Assembly (NCBI GenBank): GCA_014549065.1
Contig: JACDOX010000152.1
Location: 627,989 to 691,988 of the forward strand
Direction: 5' to 3'
Length of the DNA: 64,000 nt
Origin: Cardinalis cardinalis
Taxonomy: Eukaryota; Chordata; Aves; Passeriformes; Cardinalidae
Every line of letters starts with the position of its first letter. Positions within the stretch are counted from its first letter, which is position 1. This document shows, piece after piece, positions 38,150 to 47,250 of the stretch. A model generated the notes under the pieces. That model saw only the letters and a program-made list of their open reading frames with translations, ran no database searches and had not been told where the DNA came from. The translations under genes were made by a program, and so were the position numbers.

Positions 38150-39160
38150 ATAATTTCTGCAAGCGTCAGGCCCGGCCGTGGGGGAGCGGGCAGCTCCCGT
38201 TCCCCGGTCCCGCGGACTCCCGGGGGCCGCGGCACCCAGGGCCCGAGCTGTGCCGCGGTGGGCGCAGGGCAGCCCCGGCTGACCCCGAGCTCACTCTCCG
38301 CACGGACCCGCCGCTCTTTTGTTTTCTGCATCGGAGCCAGTAAACAAACCCCCCAAATCCTGGCGCTGCGCTTGATCTGCGCGCCTAAACCCTTCGTTCT
38401 TAAACTCCTTTTATCATCACCCGCACCCCACCCCCCAGCCCGATGTGACCTTTAACAGGCTCTAAACAAGTGCGGGTTTCCCCCCCTACCCCCCGTCCCT
38501 CTTTCAGCCGTTCCATCAGGCTCTGACTTTTCGGGTATCTCCGCACGTATAGTCCCCCCCCTTCCTTATCTGAAGCATTCCTGGATTATCTCCCGGCCGC
38601 CTTCCCAATGCTTTCTTCTGCGGTTTCTTGTTTGTTTCGCTCTTCTGGTTGTTCCTATTTCAGTTTTCAAATTTCAGTATTAATGGTGAAAGAGCACACT
38701 TAGATGCTAATTCTCCCCCAGTCCCCCACTCCCCCCCCAAATCCCTGCTAGGAAGGCGGCAGAGAAGCCAGCTAGAAACCATTTGATTGTTCCTAGGTAT
38801 GACTAATTCTTTCCCTAAGCTGGGAAATTCAGCCTGATTAAAAGCCTCATTTATTATCCGATAAGCAAATGGACCCAGATTCCACCTTGTGGAGGAGGCT
38901 TCCTTGCTCCCCAGACGCCTTTTTTTGCCTCAGCTCGGTGGATCCCTTCGCCAAAGGCCGAGCCGTGGGCTGGGGGAGCCGCTCCGCGGCGCGTAGNAGC
39001 GCGCAGCGCTCCGCGCTCCGCAGCGAGGCCGCTGCCCGGCCCGCCGCACCCACCAGACCCCCTCGCTCTTTCCTCACTCTTTTCCCCCTATCCGTATTTC
39101 CCCCCGCCCCTCACCCATTCCACCAGGCGATGGACAAGCTTAAATAGATTCCCGCAAACC
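38150..39160. promoter_or_regulatory. CpG-rich and AT-rich mosaic close to the promoter
   Basis: CpG-rich blocks at about 38165-38480 and 38930-39060 flank an AT-richer block at 38640-38870 that has a GATTAAAAGCC site and a TTATCCGATAAGC GATA-type palindrome. The mosaic is consistent with promoter-proximal regulatory DNA. No open frame here is supported as coding. Confidence 0.4.
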
Positions 39161-39371
39161 AGCAAGTTTTTGGAGGAAAGAAAAAAAACCAAACAAACCA
39201 ACAAAAAACCCCAAACAGAGTTGCTTTCCTAAAAAGGCGGCTGGGCGAGATGCTGCGCGGGTCCCGCTGCAGAGCAGCGCATCCGCCGCGGCAGGAGTTT
39301 ACCGGGATAGCGTGGAGTTGGGCGTTTACTTTTTCCCGTTTAATAGATGATCAATTGCTGTCCGGATTAAC

Positions 39372-39375
<4 letters not shown>

Positions 39376-39405
<30 letters not shown>
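39376..39405. repeat. T30 homopolymer
   Basis: Thirty consecutive T, followed by a T/C mix. It is length-unstable and likely to be uncertain in the assembly. Confidence 0.95.
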
Positions 39406-39429
39406 CTTTCTTTTTTCGGGCCGGCCTCT

Positions 39430-39612
39430 CACAGGCGGAGAGGCGAGCTGAGTACTTCCTCACAGCGAGCCCTAAGTGTAATAACTGTTTGCTAATTGTA
39501 AAATCCTTATCCAGGATGAGATTTGGGCAAACAATTTGTAGGGCTGTAATTACATTGTAAAAGTGTTTCGGTCTGAGTTGCGCTGAATTAAGCTCATAAA
39601 GGCCTAGTGGAG
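39430..39612. promoter_or_regulatory. Candidate conserved promoter-proximal element
   Basis: A complex block between two poly(T) runs. It contains TTGCTAATTGTAAAATCC, GGGCAAACAATTTG, GCTGTAATTACATTG and CTGAATTAAGC, that is, several homeodomain-type cores and a forkhead-like AAACAA core. It lies about 2.4 kb upstream of the MEIS1 start codon. Confidence 0.4.
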
Positions 39613-39638
39613 ACGCTGAAAAAGGGTCTTTTGGGTTT

Positions 39639-39639
<1 letters not shown>

Positions 39640-39675
<36 letters not shown>
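39640..39675. repeat. T36 homopolymer
   Basis: Thirty-six consecutive T just upstream of the promoter CpG island. Its length is likely to be unreliable. Confidence 0.95.
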
Positions 39676-39689
39676 CATGGTGGGAGTTG

Positions 39690-40529
39690 GCGGGGGGAGG
39701 AAAAGAGGATGGGAAGAGGAGGAAACGCGTCCCTGGAAGCTGGGTCACAGCCACCCCCTGCAAGGGACCGCTGCGATGGGGAATCGTTACCGAGCGCCTT
39801 TCCCCGGGGAAATGGCAGAGAAATGAACCCCACGCGCGTGGCTCGGCTGGGTGGGTGCGGGTCAGTGCATGAAAACGGCTCTTACCTGAGAGGTCTGGAT
39901 TTCTCTCGCCGGGATAAAAAGCCAGTCCTAGCGGAAAAGGGGCGGGAGAGGGGGATCGAAACGCGTTTCCCCGAAGTTTGAGACGTGGCGGCGGGGGCCG
40001 AGCTGCTCCCCACCGCCCCCGGGGGTCCGGCAGCAGCGGAGTGGCGTCCCGTCTGCCCCAGGGGATTTACCAGAGGAACCCCCCCGTCACTCCCCCGTTC
40101 CCCCCAGCAGCTCAGTCGGGACCGCTGTACCGGGGGCTCTCCGTCTCCTGCCCCGCTGCCCGGGCGGAAGATGCGATAGCGTCGGGGCAGCTGTCGCCTC
40201 AAGCGCCCGGCCCGCAGGTAGGAGAGGAAGGGGCACGGGGAGTTTTCCGCTCCCAGGCTGGCGGGGACCGGCGGGGCTGCGGGGAGGGATGGCTGTGCTT
40301 TTGAACGCAAGGGAGCGGACCCCCGTCTCGGCGGATGGAGGCACCGGCGGGGGGGATCGCGCCGCGCAGGACAGCGCGCCGGCGGAGCTCGGCGGAGGGG
40401 ATGGGGATAGAGATGGGAATAAGGATGGGGACGGCCGGGGACAGGGACGGGGACGGGGACGGGGACGGGGACAGGGACTGGGGGCGCCCCCCCCTCCCCG
40501 GCGCGCCGGTCCGAGCCCCGCTTCCCGCC
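39690..40529 (+). promoter_or_regulatory. MEIS1: MEIS1 promoter CpG island (5' portion)
   Basis: Very high G+C with dense CpG from about 39690 up to the N gap at 40530. The position just upstream of the visible 5' UTR makes it the obvious promoter island. No TATA box is seen, and the transcription start cannot be placed because it may lie inside the gap. Frames reading across the gap are artefacts. Confidence 0.7.
40396..40485 (+). repeat. (GGGGAC)n-like G-run array, potential G-quadruplex
   Basis: A series of GGGG or GGG runs spaced by one to five bases, becoming near-perfect GGGGAC hexamers at about 40447-40480. More than ten G runs make a stable quadruplex plausible on the + strand. The array ends about 45 bases before the N gap, so it may extend into it or have caused it. 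Confidence 0.85.
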
Positions 40530-41500
40530 NNNNNNNNNNNNNNNNNNNNNNNNNNNNNNNNNNNNNNNNNNNNNNNNNNNNNNNNNNNNNNNNNNNNNNN
40601 NNNNNNNNNNNNNNNNNNNNNNNNNNNNNNNNNNNNNNNNNNNNNNNNNNNNNNNNNNNNNNNNNNNNNNNNNNNNNNNNNNNNNNNNNNNNNNNNNNNN
40701 NNNNNNNNNNNNNNNNNNNNNNNNNNNNNNNNNNNNNNNNNNNNNNNNNNNNNNNNNNNNNNNNNNNNNNNNNNNNNNNNNNNNNNNNNNNNNNNNNNNN
40801 NNNNNNNNNNNNNNNNNNNNNNNNNNNNNNNNNNNNNNNNNNNNNNNNNNNNNNNNNNNNNNNNNNNNNNNNNNNNNNNNNNNNNNNNNNNNNNNNNNNN
40901 NNNNNNNNNNNNNNNNNNNNNNNNNNNNNNNNNNNNNNNNNNNNNNNNNNNNNNNNNNNNNNNNNNNNNNNNNNNNNNNNNNNNNNNNNNNNNNNNNNNN
41001 NNNNNNNNNNNNNNNNNNNNNNNNNNNNNNNNNNNNNNNNNNNNNNNNNNNNNNNNNNNNNNNNNNNNNNNNNNNNNNNNNNNNNNNNNNNNNNNNNNNN
41101 NNNNNNNNNNNNNNNNNNNNNNNNNNNNNNNNNNNNNNNNNNNNNNNNNNNNNNNNNNNNNNNNNNNNNNNNNNNNNNNNNNNNNNNNNNNNNNNNNNNN
41201 NNNNNNNNNNNNNNNNNNNNNNNNNNNNNNNNNNNNNNNNNNNNNNNNNNNNNNNNNNNNNNNNNNNNNNNNNNNNNNNNNNNNNNNNNNNNNNNNNNNN
41301 NNNNNNNNNNNNNNNNNNNNNNNNNNNNNNNNNNNNNNNNNNNNNNNNNNNNNNNNNNNNNNNNNNNNNNNNNNNNNNNNNNNNNNNNNNNNNNNNNNNN
41401 NNNNNNNNNNNNNNNNNNNNNNNNNNNNNNNNNNNNNNNNNNNNNNNNNNNNNNNNNNNNNNNNNNNNNNNNNNNNNNNNNNNNNNNNNNNNNNNNNNNN
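40530..41500. other. Assembly gap (971 N)
   Basis: A continuous run of N between the promoter CpG island and the visible 5' UTR. It probably hides the MEIS1 core promoter and first transcribed bases. Open frames reported across it are meaningless. Confidence 1.
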
Positions 41501-41534
41501 CATCAGTCATTCACCACCTTGACAACCTCGCCTG

Positions 41535-41544
41535 TGATTGACAG
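41535..41544 (+). promoter_or_regulatory. MEIS1: Perfect PBX-MEIS/PREP composite site
   Basis: TGATTGACAG is an exact match to the decameric PBX-MEIS(PREP) consensus, with a PBX half TGATTG and a MEIS half TGACAG. It lies 435 bases upstream of the last base before the MEIS1 start codon, so the gene's own product with PBX could bind here. The match is seen directly; occupancy and autoregulation are inference. Confidence 0.75.
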
Positions 41545-41562
41545 CCGGAGTGGCAAAAAGCC

Positions 41563-41586
41563 ATGAGACTTGGTAGTTGGGTTTGA
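41563..41586 (+). other. Upstream ORF 1 (7 codons)
   Basis: ATG at 41563 reads MRLGSWV and then TGA. It would be an upstream ORF if transcription starts before it. The start context has C at -3 and A at +4, so it is weak. It ends nearly 400 bases before the main start, so reinitiation is possible. Confidence 0.5.
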
Positions 41587-41670
41587 GGGGCACTTTAAAA
41601 AAAAAAAAAGAAAAAAAAACTGATTTGGGGAAAGGATATTTGCTTTCGCCCCGCTGCTGTCTTGGAAACG

Positions 41671-41746
41671 AGAGGGGGAGAGTAAGAGAGAGAGACAGGG
41701 AGAGAGGGAAGAAAGAAAGAAAAAAGAAGGAAGGAAGGAGGGAGAG
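41671..41746 (+). repeat. GA-rich polypurine tract in the 5' UTR
   Basis: About 75 bases almost wholly A and G (AGAGAG, GAAAGAAA and GGAAGGAA units) with one T and one C. GA-rich leaders and GAGA-type promoter elements are common at developmental genes. It is low complexity, so its length may vary. Confidence 0.9.
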
Positions 41747-41782
41747 TTGGTTTTTTTCTTCTAATTTTTTTCTCCTTTTTTA

Positions 41783-41863
41783 ATGCTGAGTTACCGTATC
41801 GCTTCGCTGACATCCAGCAAGCTGAAGATTTTACTCGATTGCTTCCATTGCTGGAGACGCTAA
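41783..41863 (+). other. Upstream ORF 2 (26 codons)
   Basis: ATG at 41783 opens a 26-residue frame beginning MLSYRIASL and ending at TAA 41861-41863, 115 bases before the main ATG. It does not overlap the MEIS1 frame. It could lower or regulate main-frame translation. Whether the peptide is conserved cannot be judged here. Confidence 0.5.
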
Positions 41864-41978
41864 GGGATTTTTGCCTTTTTTTGGGGGTGAGGGGGGGGAA
41901 CTTCGTGTTTCTTTCTTTTCACACTGGCCTTAAAGAGGATATATTAGAAGTTGAAGTAGGAAGGGAGCAAGCAGGCCG

Positions 41979-41990
41979 ATGGCGCAAAGG
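41979..41990 (+). CDS. MEIS1: MEIS1 coding exon 1 (residues 1-4)
   Basis: ATG GCG CAA AGG encodes Met-Ala-Gln-Arg, the usual N-terminus of the MEIS1 and MEIS2 proteins. It is followed directly by a donor GTACGTATG at 41991, and the intron is phase 0. This ATG is chosen because it joins to exon 2 to give the family-typical MAQRYDELPHYGG start. The start context has C at -3 and G at +4, so it is moderate. Such a tiny first coding exon is too short to be found by frame length alone. Confidence 0.95.
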
Positions 41991-43589
41991 GTACGTATGA
42001 TTAAAAAAAAAATGGATTTCAAATGTGAAATAATATTGAAACGTGGCTGACAGAGACGACGCTGCGAAAAAAGTTTCTTTTCTTTTTTCTTTTTTTTTTT
42101 TTTCTCCTTTTTGGAGTAGGGGCACAAAGCGGTGTCCTGCAGTGGGAGGATTTATCAGTTGTACTTGTAGGCTTAAAACCTGTGTATATTGCTATTTTCT
42201 TGGTTCTTTTACTCCCCATCCCGGAACTCTCAGGGAAGAGGCAAACTTTCTATGCATTAATGATATGCAGGCATGTAAGTGAATATGTCCTAGCCTCTCT
42301 ATTTGTTGGTTTTGTAGCTCTAGTCCTACCAATGTCTTTTTTAAAATCACCAGTGCTTGAAATATTTGAATGTGTGCATGTCTCTGAGCATTTTACTGTG
42401 TTAGTGATGATATACTGCTTCACTTTCAGAAGATAAGTTCTGGCTGGGAGTAAGCACAACTTTTTTTTCTTCTTTTACCTGCTTTTTTACTCACCCTTCT
42501 TTCTTTCCTTTTTTCTTTTTTTANAATATATTCTGTCCTAAAAGGTGCAGTGCAGTGGGCAAACTCCCCCCACTCTTTTAGAAAGAAAGTGACTTTAATT
42601 TGAATTGGAGGTTACGAGCANTCACTGCCATGTGTATTGTTGTTTCTATTTTGGGTGCGATCCCCCCTTTTTTTTTTTTTTTTTTTTTCTTCTGACTACC
42701 TCCTAAATTGGAGTTTTGAGAAAAAAAATAAATCAGCTGTAGTCGGGTGAACAGGGATTTGGGGAAGGAGAAAAGCCCTGGAAAGACGTTTTCTTGCCTA
42801 ATTTGCCTGCCGCCGTCCGAGAGCTGGTTGGGAAAGAAAGTTCCTCTGCTGACAACTTGCCTTTTACTCTTTCTGTCCAAGCAAGCGTCAGGGATCTTTA
42901 AAAGTGTTTATTCACACCTTCGCTTTTAACAGATGAAAAGTGGCCGTTTCCCCCGCTGCCTGGGAACCGCGGTAGCTTTCGGTCCTTAATCTTTAACAAA
43001 GAAAACCCTTAAAAAAAAAAAAAAAGGCATTCCCAAAATCCCGAGAGCCCGGGCGAACGTTTCCAGCTTTTCGGCTTTAAAAGTCGTGTTCGCGTGGAAT
43101 TGCTGGAAATCCGCAAATCGCTCCTTCTCGTTTTTGGTTTGGTTTTGTTTTGTTTACCGCTCCTGAAGTTTTTGCATCCTCGCTGGGTGAGGTACCTGAC
43201 TTCTTATCAGCGGGAAAAAGTTTAGCGGAGGGAAATTTGGATTCCGAGAACCGCTTCCATTCATGGGGTGGGTGGGGGTGCGGGGGCTGGGGAACTTTGG
43301 GGATGGGGATTAGGGTGGGATTTTTTTTCACTTTTATTTATTTTATTATTATTATTAATATTGTTGTTGTTGCTGTTATTTCTCCTCCGCCCCAGACTCG
43401 GAGGGCTTCGGGCCGGAGCAGCCCAGCCCCTCTACTCCCGACCTGGGGCGGCTTTCCCTCCCCAGGGCCGGCGCGGCGGAGCCCGGGCGCGCTCGGGGGG
43501 GATCGCAGCTCATCCCCGGGGGGGGACAGGGGAGCGGAGCTGCTGCCCCCGCCTCCCCCTGACGCCTCTCTGCTCTCTCTGCCCCGCAG
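41991..43589 (+). other. MEIS1: MEIS1 intron 1
   Basis: A 1599-base GT-AG intron, with donor GTACGT and acceptor TCTGCCCCGCAG. It contains poly(T) or T-rich runs near 42080-42100 and 42667-42688, an A-run near 43008-43025, and a short TTATTATTA and TTGTTGTTG stretch near 43340-43375. From about 43380 it becomes CpG-rich, continuous with exon 2. No separate gene is seen in it. Confidence 0.9.
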
Positions 43590-44060
43590 TACGACGAGCT
43601 GCCCCACTACGGCGGCATGGAGGGGGTGGGCATCCCCACCACCATGTACGGGGACCCCCACGGCGCCCGCCCCATGCAGCCCGTGCACCACCTGAACCAC
43701 GGGCCGCCGCTGCACTCGCACCAGTACCCGCACGCCGCCCACGCCAACGCCATGCCCCCCGCCATGGGCGCCTCCGTCAACGACGCCCTCAAGAGAGATA
43801 AAGATGCCATCTACGGGTAGGTGCCGCGCAGGGCTCCGCACAAGCTGCGCGGGATGGAGCGGGGGACAGCGAGGGGAGGGCAAGGGCGGGATGGGGAGCG
43901 CTGCGCGGAAAAGGGCCGCGGTCTTAGTTTTGTTACTGCTTTGGGAGGCGGGGGGAGAGGGTTGGGGTCCCCCCGGCACGGGGAGCCGCGTGGGATCGGG
44001 GAAAAAGGGGCTTGCTGGAGGGGCGGCAGGCATCNCCGCGGGAGGAGGAGGACGAGGCGG
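43380..44060. promoter_or_regulatory. MEIS1: CpG island spanning exon 2
   Basis: G+C-rich, CpG-dense sequence covering the end of intron 1, all of exon 2 and the beginning of intron 2. It may be an extension of the promoter island or an internal promoter. Long antisense and alternative-frame ORFs across it (for example 43338-44156 on the minus strand) are expected from the lack of AT-rich stop codons. Confidence 0.65.
43590..43816 (+). CDS. MEIS1: MEIS1 coding exon 2 (residues 5-80)
   Basis: A 227-base exon that begins after CCCCGCAG and ends before GTAGGTGCC; the intron splits the Gly80 codon after two bases (phase 2). It encodes the His/Pro/Gly-rich N-terminal region (YDELPHYGGMEGVGIP at the start, then VHHLNHGPPLHSHQYPH) and runs into NDALKRDKDAIYG, the beginning of the first MEINOX (HM/MEIS-A) helix region. 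Third positions are almost all G or C. Compared with mammalian MEIS1 as I recall it, residues 7, 15, 21, 29, 32, 53, 56, 60, 62 and 65 differ, seven of them towards Ala, Pro or Gly. If intron 2 were retained, translation would stop at once at the TAG in the donor (43818-43820). Confidence 0.96.
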
Positions 44061-45358
44061 AAAATAATATTCCCAGGGCACAACCTGCGCCCGGTGGTAA
44101 ATCTGTGCACGGAGTTTTGGAGCGGGGAGTTTGGAGAGCTTTGCCCAACTTTCCACCTTATTCGTCTTTCCATGTGCTGAGAGAACTCAAGATCTGCTTC
44201 TCTCAAGACTTTTTATTTTAAATTTTTCTTCTGATTTTCTTTTTTAAAAATCTTTAATGCGACAGCATTGAATGTTTCTCAATGTGGCAACTTGTAAAGC
44301 AGTTTCTAGGCCGTTGCGATGGGAGCTGGGCACAGATGCTTTTAAAATGTATCTGCCCAGCTGGAGTTTGAAGCGAAGTTGAAGAGCCTTTAAAAATCAC
44401 GCTCAGGACAGTGAGGAGAAGGGGGAGGAAAATAAAATTCATAGAGTTCGGTTTCTGTATCGGTTTATCAGAAATCTGAAGGGTTGGTTAAAAGTCGGTG
44501 GTGTACGATACCCAGAAGGAAAAAAAAAAGTATGAAGCCCTGGGAGAAAAAAAAAATGAACTCCCTGTTATAAATATACATATATATACNTGTGTGTGCG
44601 CCCACGCTTATTTATTTATTTAAATTATTAAACGGGCAAGGGAACCAGATGCCCACGCTGCCTTTCTCTCGGGGAGGCTTTCCAGGCTGGGATTGCCCAG
44701 GAGCACCTGGTTTCCCCCGCGGGTCGGCGGCTGCGGAGCCCCGGGGGGCTGAGGTCCGGGCAGGCCGTAGGGAGCCAGCCCGGCTTGGCCAGTGGGTCGG
44801 AGGTCTGTTGGGTGGGTTTAAGGGCTTTTTCTTCTATCTTTTTTTTTTTTTTTTCATTTGGATGGGGATTCTTTCTTTTTATGCTTTTCTGTTGGTTTGG
44901 GTTTGTTTTTTCCCCTTTCACTCCCAGCAAGTCCTCCAGCAGAAAGCGGGAATTAAAAGCATGAGAGGCAGAAGTGTATGCCCAGGGATTTTAATTTTTC
45001 CTATTTTTTTTTTCCTAAAGACAAGGAAAGTTAATTCAAAATGGCTGCTGGAACCGGCTTGGGTTTTATTCTTGGCTTGTCCTAAGGTTGTATTAACAAT
45101 ATCTGCGGCCAGGCAGTGCCGAAAGGCCGGGGAGATGCTGGGCTGCCGGGAGATGCTGGGCTGCCGGCCGGCTGGCTGTGGGAAGGGGCCGGGACGCTGC
45201 GGGAGGCGGCGGGGGGTGCCGGAGCCCCCTCTGTGGGTGCCCCCTTCCCCATGCACGCTGCTGTGGGACTAACTATTGTTGTGTTTGGGTTTTTTTTTTT
45301 TGTTTCGTTATGATATTTGCCCCCCCTCTGTGTGTGTGACTATTGTATTTTCTTTCAG
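43817..45358 (+). other. MEIS1: MEIS1 intron 2
   Basis: A 1542-base intron with donor GTAGGT and acceptor TTGTATTTTCTTTCAG. It starts in the CpG island and becomes AT-rich in the middle. It contains a short TA/TG run near 44575-44600 and a two-copy 18-bp tandem repeat at 45131-45166. No other gene is recognised. Confidence 0.9.
45131..45166. repeat. Two-copy 18-bp tandem repeat
   Basis: GGAGATGCTGGGCTGCCG occurs twice head to tail without mismatch inside intron 2. This small duplication probably arose recently. Confidence 0.95.
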
Positions 45359-45500
45359 ACACCCCCTGTTCCCTCTTTTAGCACTGATTTTTGAGAAATG
45401 TGAATTAGCTACATGCACACCCAGGGAGCCCGGGGTAGCGGGAGGCGATGTTTGCTCCTCTGAGTCTTTCAATGAAGACATAGCAGTGTTCGCCAAACAG
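45359..45500 (+). CDS. MEIS1: MEIS1 coding exon 3 (residues 80-127)
   Basis: A 142-base exon. Its first base completes Gly80; it then reads HPLFPLLALIFEKCELATC, CTPREPGVAGGDVCSSES and FNEDIAVFAKQ, the first conserved half of the MEINOX domain that contacts PBX. Acceptor TTTCTTTCAG and donor CAG|GTCAGC are good matches. LIFEKC and SSESF are the MEIS1 forms, where MEIS2 has LVFEKC and SSDSF. Codons use A/T third positions freely, unlike exon 2. The match to the mammalian protein appears complete. Confidence 0.97.
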
Positions 45501-46015
45501 GTCAGCAAAACCGGGTTGAAAACAGTAAAAGAAAAAAAAAGAAAAGAGGGAAAAAAATCGTATCGAGAAAAACAAGTCTCTGTTGAGATAAAGATGCGCG
45601 TTTCCCCCTCCCCCCTCTCCTACTGAAAGAAGCATAAAAACCAAAACAGAAAAATCCCCNAAACCCCAACCAAAACAAAACACGAGGAAAAAAAAATCAG
45701 GAAATCTCGGCATTTACTACCCCCCTTAAAAAATGGATAAAGTGGAGCGGTCTATCCCCGGCCGGGAGTTTCGCTGTGCGGCTCCCCAGAGCCGGGACGG
45801 GCTCTGCGGGGAAGCTCCATAGGTATTTTTCAGTGTATTTGATTCACTTGCTCAAGTGTTTGGCTGATGTACTAAATCCAGCAGTCAGGGCTTTGCACGG
45901 AAGGTTACATAATGGACCCGACAGTGTAATGAAGCAAGAAATAATAACGTCTGCTTTTTCTGCTTCCATATTTCAAATAATTTTTATTATTTTTTCCCCC
46001 CTTTCTTACATTTAG
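45501..46015 (+). other. MEIS1: MEIS1 intron 3
   Basis: A 515-base GT-AG phase-0 intron, with donor GTCAGC and acceptor CCCCCTTTCTTACATTTAG. It is A-rich near the 5' end. Nothing else is recognised. Confidence 0.92.
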
Positions 46016-46066
46016 ATCCGAGCAGAGAAACCCCTCTTTTCCTCTAATCCTGAACTGGATAACTTG
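46016..46066 (+). CDS. MEIS1: MEIS1 coding exon 4 (residues 128-144)
   Basis: A 51-base exon encoding IRAEKPLFSSNPELDNL, the link between the two conserved halves of the MEINOX domain. The acceptor is TTACATTTAG and the donor is TTG|GTAAGAG, a near-consensus site. Both flanking introns are phase 0, so skipping would remove 17 residues in frame. It is the same length as exon 5. Confidence 0.97.
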
Positions 46067-46867
46067 GTAAGAGTTAACACTTCTTCCTCTCCCCACCCCC
46101 ACCCTCCCTTCCCTTCCCATTTATTTATTATTTTTTTAGACTTCTTTGTCATCTGGAGAGGTGGTTTGGTGGTGCTAAATTGAAAATTTCTCACGTGGAT
46201 TTAAAAAAATTATAATTGTTGCAATGATTACTTTTATATTTACAAGTAAACATGGTGTGATAATTGCTTGGAAGTAAAAAAATCCCATAAGGATATACAT
46301 AAAGGAAAACGCCATCCAAAGAGGAGCTGGCAGGCTTGATGGTGAGCTTGCCTGCGCAAGAGGAGCGGTGGATTTATCTCCACTCTAACCAGCCCCTCCA
46401 CGCACCTTTTAAGCAGCTCGATGGGAAACAGAGAGGATTACAATGGCTGGAGATGCACCAGTAGCAAATTCACTGAAAATGAGGTCGTTTCTCTCTTTCT
46501 TTCCTTCTCCCATTAAGGATAAATATTTTGCCTCCACTGTAGGAGTCCTGCACCCGCTTTCACAAAGCGAGGAGCCAATGGTGATGTTTAGAGGGTTGTT
46601 TTTTTTTTTTAAGAAATGTTTATGATCCGTATAATTCAGTTGCTTCATTGCAATTGGGATTTTTTTTTTGTTAACTCTAGGTCGCTTCTTGTTAAACAGC
46701 GCACAAAGCCACCGCTATTAAATTTTAGTGTTATTGCCATAAATCAAAACAACTTTTTATTTACTACTAGAGAAAAGTCAACCTACAAAATGTGGCCGAG
46801 GTGGCTGTGGGAAATATCCCCAAATCCAGGAATGAGATTAATGCTCATGTTGTTTGTGTCTTTGCAG
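46067..46867 (+). other. MEIS1: MEIS1 intron 4
   Basis: An 801-base phase-0 intron. The segment at 46190-46330 is AT-rich and complex with TTATAATTG, GTAAACATGG (forkhead-like) and GATAATTGC sites, and may be a conserved element. The acceptor is TTGTGTCTTTGCAG, with a plausible branch site ATTAATG near 46840. Confidence 0.9.
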
Positions 46868-46918
46868 ATGATTCAAGCCATACAAGTATTAAGGTTTCAT
46901 CTGTTGGAATTAGAGAAG
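46868..46918 (+). CDS. MEIS1: MEIS1 coding exon 5 (residues 145-161)
   Basis: A 51-base exon encoding MIQAIQVLRFHLLELEK, the amphipathic helix at the start of the second MEINOX half, with a Leu-rich heptad-like face (LRFHLLELEK) used in the PBX interface. Acceptor TTTGCAG and donor AAG|GTAATT are good. The phase is 0 on both sides. Sequence identity to mammalian MEIS1 appears complete. Confidence 0.97.
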
Positions 46919-47029
46919 GTAATTTTTGTCTCTCTCTCTCCCTCTCTTTCTGTCTACCTTCCCCCCCTCCTTTCTTCCTCCTCTGTTTCAGTACTGCTGA
47001 AGTTCAGGCTTCTGGTAAATTTGCATAAA

Positions 47030-47250
47030 TGTCTTTCTTTCTGGTAATTAGTGTCAAGACCAATCTTGGCGTCCATTTCTCTTCGCAGTTTAATTACAAT
47101 TTCAGCCTCTAAAACCGAGCTCTTGAACGCCCAGGCCTTGTGTTCATTGTAATACTTTGCTGGCTTTGTATAAATAGTTGCAGTTCTGTGGTGCCGCAGA
47201 TGAGACTCGAAATGGTTAGTTCAATCAAGCCCCTGAAATTGTGATTAAAA
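47030..47250. promoter_or_regulatory. MEIS1: Candidate conserved intronic enhancer
   Basis: A complex block in intron 5 with GGTAATTAGTGTCAAG (homeodomain core beside a TGTCA-type MEIS half-site) and GTTTAATTACAATTTC. No simple repeats. The role is inferred from composition and site density only. Confidence 0.35.

Larger units (their letters stand above)
41501..41978 (+). other. MEIS1: MEIS1 5' UTR (visible part)
   Basis: Sequence between the gap and the start codon. The true 5' end is unknown and may lie in the gap, or parts of this segment may be promoter rather than transcribed. It contains a PBX-MEIS composite site, two upstream ORFs, A-rich and T-rich runs and a long purine tract. No splice acceptor is needed to reach the start codon, because the frame opens in this exon. 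Confidence 0.7.

Noticed and set aside
39882..41566. Very long open frames across the N run
   Set aside because: N bases cannot create stops, so these frames are artefacts of the assembly gap.
43338..44156. 272-codon minus-strand frame antisense to MEIS1 exon 2
   Set aside because: The CpG island lacks AT-rich stop codons, and the true coding strand is established by splice sites and MEIS1 identity.
45501..45626. Extension of exon 3 through its donor (lysine-rich tail)
   Set aside because: A good GT donor at 45501 and the exact continuation IRAEKPLF in exon 4 show this is intron.
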